A stretch of DNA of 64,000 nucleotides. It comes from Isoetes taiwanensis (taxonomy: Eukaryota; Streptophyta; Lycopodiopsida; Isoetales; Isoetaceae). Every line of letters begins with the position of its first letter. The stretch's first letter is position 1. Of the stretch, positions 61,744 through 64,000 are shown in pieces. Both the position numbers and the translations under genes were made by a program. The DNA lies in assembly GCA_021234155.1 (NCBI GenBank), contig JAJEKV010000032.1:16660408-16724407 (forward strand). The letters run 5' to 3'. The notes below the pieces were generated by a model that worked only from the letters and a program-made list of their open reading frames with translations, searched no databases and had not been told where the DNA came from.

Positions 61744-62084
61744 TTGAGATGCCTACCTTTGCACATTTTACACATTGCTCAAACTTGTATTAAAGTTGTG
61801 CAAGTTGAAGAGTAGGAGTAACGCATATGATAAAATTATTGTGCTTGCAAAACATAAGTGGCGTGATATCAACTATAGTGGTTATTGAGCCTATATGAGC
61901 TCTTTTCCATGTCTTATCTTATCTTCTACCCTATAGAATAATGCTATCTTATCTTAACATATATAATTATTGGAGGACGATTCTTTTGGCATATTATTTT
62001 AAGATCCCTCTCTATAATCACGACACGTCAGCTCTTTTCGTGCGCAACACTTCTATTGTAAATATTTTGACACTTTGCAGGCCA
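61744..62084. other. Short AT-rich spacer
   Basis: No gene. TTTGCAG just before the AP2 relic's ATG (62085) looks like a splice acceptor, hinting at a lost upstream exon. Confidence 0.4.
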
Positions 62085-62494
62085 TGGCGTCGACACTGCG
62101 GCATCTGCGCTCTTCCCTTCCTCTGGTGGTCTGGCGTCTGGGCGATGGCGGGATTAGAAGGGCGAAGCTATGGCTATGGCGAAAGAGGAACCCGAGGATC
62201 AGAAATCTGGGCGTCCGTAGGGGCCGGGGCAAGTGGGTTTGAAGTCGGGGGAAGAAAAAAGACGCATTTGGCTCGGTTCTTTTTCTACTCCAGAGATGGC
62301 TGCCCACGCCCATGATGCTGCCTCCCTCTGCCCCAAAGGCCTCAATGCTAAGCTTTTTTCCTTACCAGCTTCCCATTCTTTCCCCCACTTCTACTCCGGC
62401 CATTCAAGGGGCTGCCTTCGCTGCTGCCTTGGCCCCTAAATCCGCCCTCTCTCCCGGTTTCAGTTCTCCCTTGGACCGAAATGGCCATTCTTGA
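62085..62494 (+). pseudogene. AP2/ERF (DREB-like) transcription-factor relic
   Basis: AP2/ERF proteins bind DRE or GCC-box DNA in stress responses. The AP2 domain is readable in pieces: VRRGRGKWV (about 62210-62237), then after a frameshift EEKRRIWLGSFSTPEMAAHA and HDAASLCPKGLNAKLF (to about 62360). A third frame gives SPTSTPAIQGAAFAAALAPK, like the alanine-rich stretch after DREB domains, and stops at 62494. At least two frameshifts and loss of the YRGVR start make it non-functional. The frame starting at ATG 62085 stops within 55 codons. Confidence 0.75.
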
Positions 62495-63203
62495 GCCAAT
62501 TGTGTAAACTTTCATAACTTAAATCGATTCTTTTTCCCTACAGACTATCATGGCATGCTTTTTTTGGTATGTATTATTGCTTCCTCTTGCATGCTCAACA
62601 TGATTTTTTGTGGCTTATTTGTGCTAAGAAGGCGGCCAAAAGTATTTCATTTTCCAACTTGCCATCCATTTGATACAGGCTAATCTGGCTTAAAAGCATT
62701 ACCATTAGTAAACCTAAGGTTTTCTTTTCTTGCTTCTAGTTTTATTGATTGATTTTCTTCCATCTATTTTATCTTCATGGCTCTGGTAATGGTTTTGTTA
62801 ACATCTATTTGGATATAAGGTTGCATGTTTTTTTAATTTCCTGCAAAGTTCATTATGGGTAATTTTCACAGTGATCGTCGATGTCTTTTCAAGGCCACAG
62901 AAATGCACAATGGTATAGCATTTGGTGCCTGTCTGTAGAAGTTACTCATTATTGATTTCAGATAAATTGCAGGAACTTAGATTGGATGTATGAAGGACTT
63001 ATTGCAGCACAATGAGCAAAACTTGCTAGCTTTCAGACTTATGTTATGACTTATGGACCCCTGAATCAATTATTGCTTATATTGCTCATGTTTCTACCAT
63101 ATCTATGTTGGCATGTTGACCTCTTTCCTAACTCTATTACCATGCAAAAGCAACATCAACAGAAAAAGCAAAAGCAAAAGAGACTGAGCAGTTGGAATAG
63201 GAC
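62495..63203. other. Intergenic
   Basis: AT-rich, with no recognised gene. It may include the 3' end of the AP2 relic. Confidence 0.4.
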
Positions 63204-63605
63204 AGAATGAGAATGAGAATGAGAATGATATTTTATCGTCCACTGAGGCCAATCGGCCTATGGGACCCATAAGGAGCGCAGCAAACTTATTACTGTCCGG
63301 GTTAAAAAAGCCCCGCCCCGAAGGGTTTTCGAGGGAAAACCGTGGCAGTAATTAGAATGCTGTCAGACTGTACAAGTATACATCAATGTACATATACATG
63401 TCAAGTGTGTGCCCGAGGACATAGCTGATCTCGCATGTCCATAACCTCCTGAAGGTATGATCCCAGCACCCGTACGGATGTTGTGCTCAATGTCACATGT
63501 AACGACTGGCCGGGCCTGACCAACTCAGCATAGCGCGTCCGAATTTGATCATATACTGGGCAACTTTGAAGGGTATGAGATTCATCCTCAATGACTCCCA
63601 TTTGG
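63204..63605 (-). mobile_element. 5'-truncated LINE (copy D), minus strand
   Basis: On minus, 63601-63401 reads MGVIEDESHTLQSCP, then ELVRPGQSLHVTLSTTSV and ends RDQLCPRAHT before a stop; this is the family's C-terminus and the best preserved of the four copies. The 3' UTR keeps the exact hairpin GGTTTTCCCTCGAAAACC (63341-63324), CCCATAGGCCGATTGG and GTGGACGATAAAA, and ends in a CATTCT microsatellite (63230-63204). The copy is about 0.4 kb. Confidence 0.85.
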
Positions 63606-64000
63606 CAGCATTCTTATTTCAATTAATATGTTCGTCTGTAGACAATCATCATTATTTTATATCTTTATCATTCCCTGGTTGTTGCAAAGTTCTGACTATG
63701 ATGATTTGGAATGGTGCAGGACTTAAAGGTGTTAAATGGCCAGATAAATTTGTCTACCACGATCCTCCTTTATAAGGTACTTGGCGTTGCTACGCCAAAG
63801 TTTATGTTTCCATCATCTTTATTTATCTGCAAATAAATCAATAAATTGCCTAATATTTGTCTGTTTTTCCCATAAGATACTTGTGTTGCTATTATGGTTA
63901 ATACTTAGATTTCAGATGTCAGATGATGGAAATAATCATGTGCAGTAGGATTTCCTTAGCTGTACGATGTGTGTGACACGTCTTTTCAGTGTGGCATCTT
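63606..64000. other. Right edge, no gene recognised
   Basis: AT-rich DNA with a 76-codon frame at 63548-63775 that is not recognised. TACTTGGCGTTGC and TACTTGTGTTGC words (63778, 63879) form a loose repeat of about 100 bp. Confidence 0.4.

Overview
This is a low-gene-density stretch of a land-plant nuclear genome. The evidence is one intact spliced plant gene (beta-amylase, eight exons, GT-AG introns), relics of plant PPR and AP2/ERF genes, a TRIM-like LTR element primed by plant initiator-Met tRNA, LINEs, pogo-like and GHTHDDID-type transposase relics, and long AT-rich intergenic DNA. The large repeat load with decayed genes would fit a big-genome seedless plant such as a fern or lycophyte, but that placement is a guess.

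Layout: 1-1.36 kb is a pyrimidine-only tract, followed by small tandem repeats and AT-rich DNA. 7.1-8.2 kb holds a decayed pogo-type transposase. 10.6-12.1 kb and 18.4-18.96 kb hold two 5'-truncated copies of one LINE family. 20.0-22.7 kb (minus) is the beta-amylase gene, the only clearly functional gene. 24.1-25.3 kb is a 590-bp tandem duplication, 25.3-26.2 kb a poly(A)-tailed LINE end (minus), 27.3-28.2 kb a PPR relic, and 28.65-31.45 kb (minus) a broken transposase-like gene with a GHTHDDID motif. 32.8-34.8 kb is a satellite-like array full of a perfect palindrome. 35.6-40.0 kb is a multi-exon gene ending in an FCP1/HAD-type domain, frameshifted several times, whose introns carry the same palindrome. 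42.6-46.4 kb is a small LTR element (minus) containing a nested 2.9-kb inverted-repeat element, which has a second, unrelated palindrome family inside. 47.6-51.2 kb is bounded by a 27-bp inverted repeat and a long GC-rich hairpin. 51.8-54.1 kb has direct and tandem repeats. 56.0-61.7 kb is a near full-length, GC-rich LINE. 62.1-62.5 kb is an AP2/ERF relic and 63.2-63.6 kb a fourth LINE copy (minus).

Two things stand out. First, a dispersed perfect palindrome (core CTCGACTCGCGAGTCGAG) occurs about 27 times between 32.8 and 40.3 kb, in a satellite and in phase-verified introns of one gene. Its outer arm bases change from copy to copy while staying complementary. A second palindrome family with the same behaviour (arms around CTATG/CATAG) lies in the nested element at 43.7-45.1 kb. 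Second, the four copies of one LINE family share a 3' hairpin, yet each ends in a different TTC-containing microsatellite. Gene functions are read from translated motifs only; no database search was possible.
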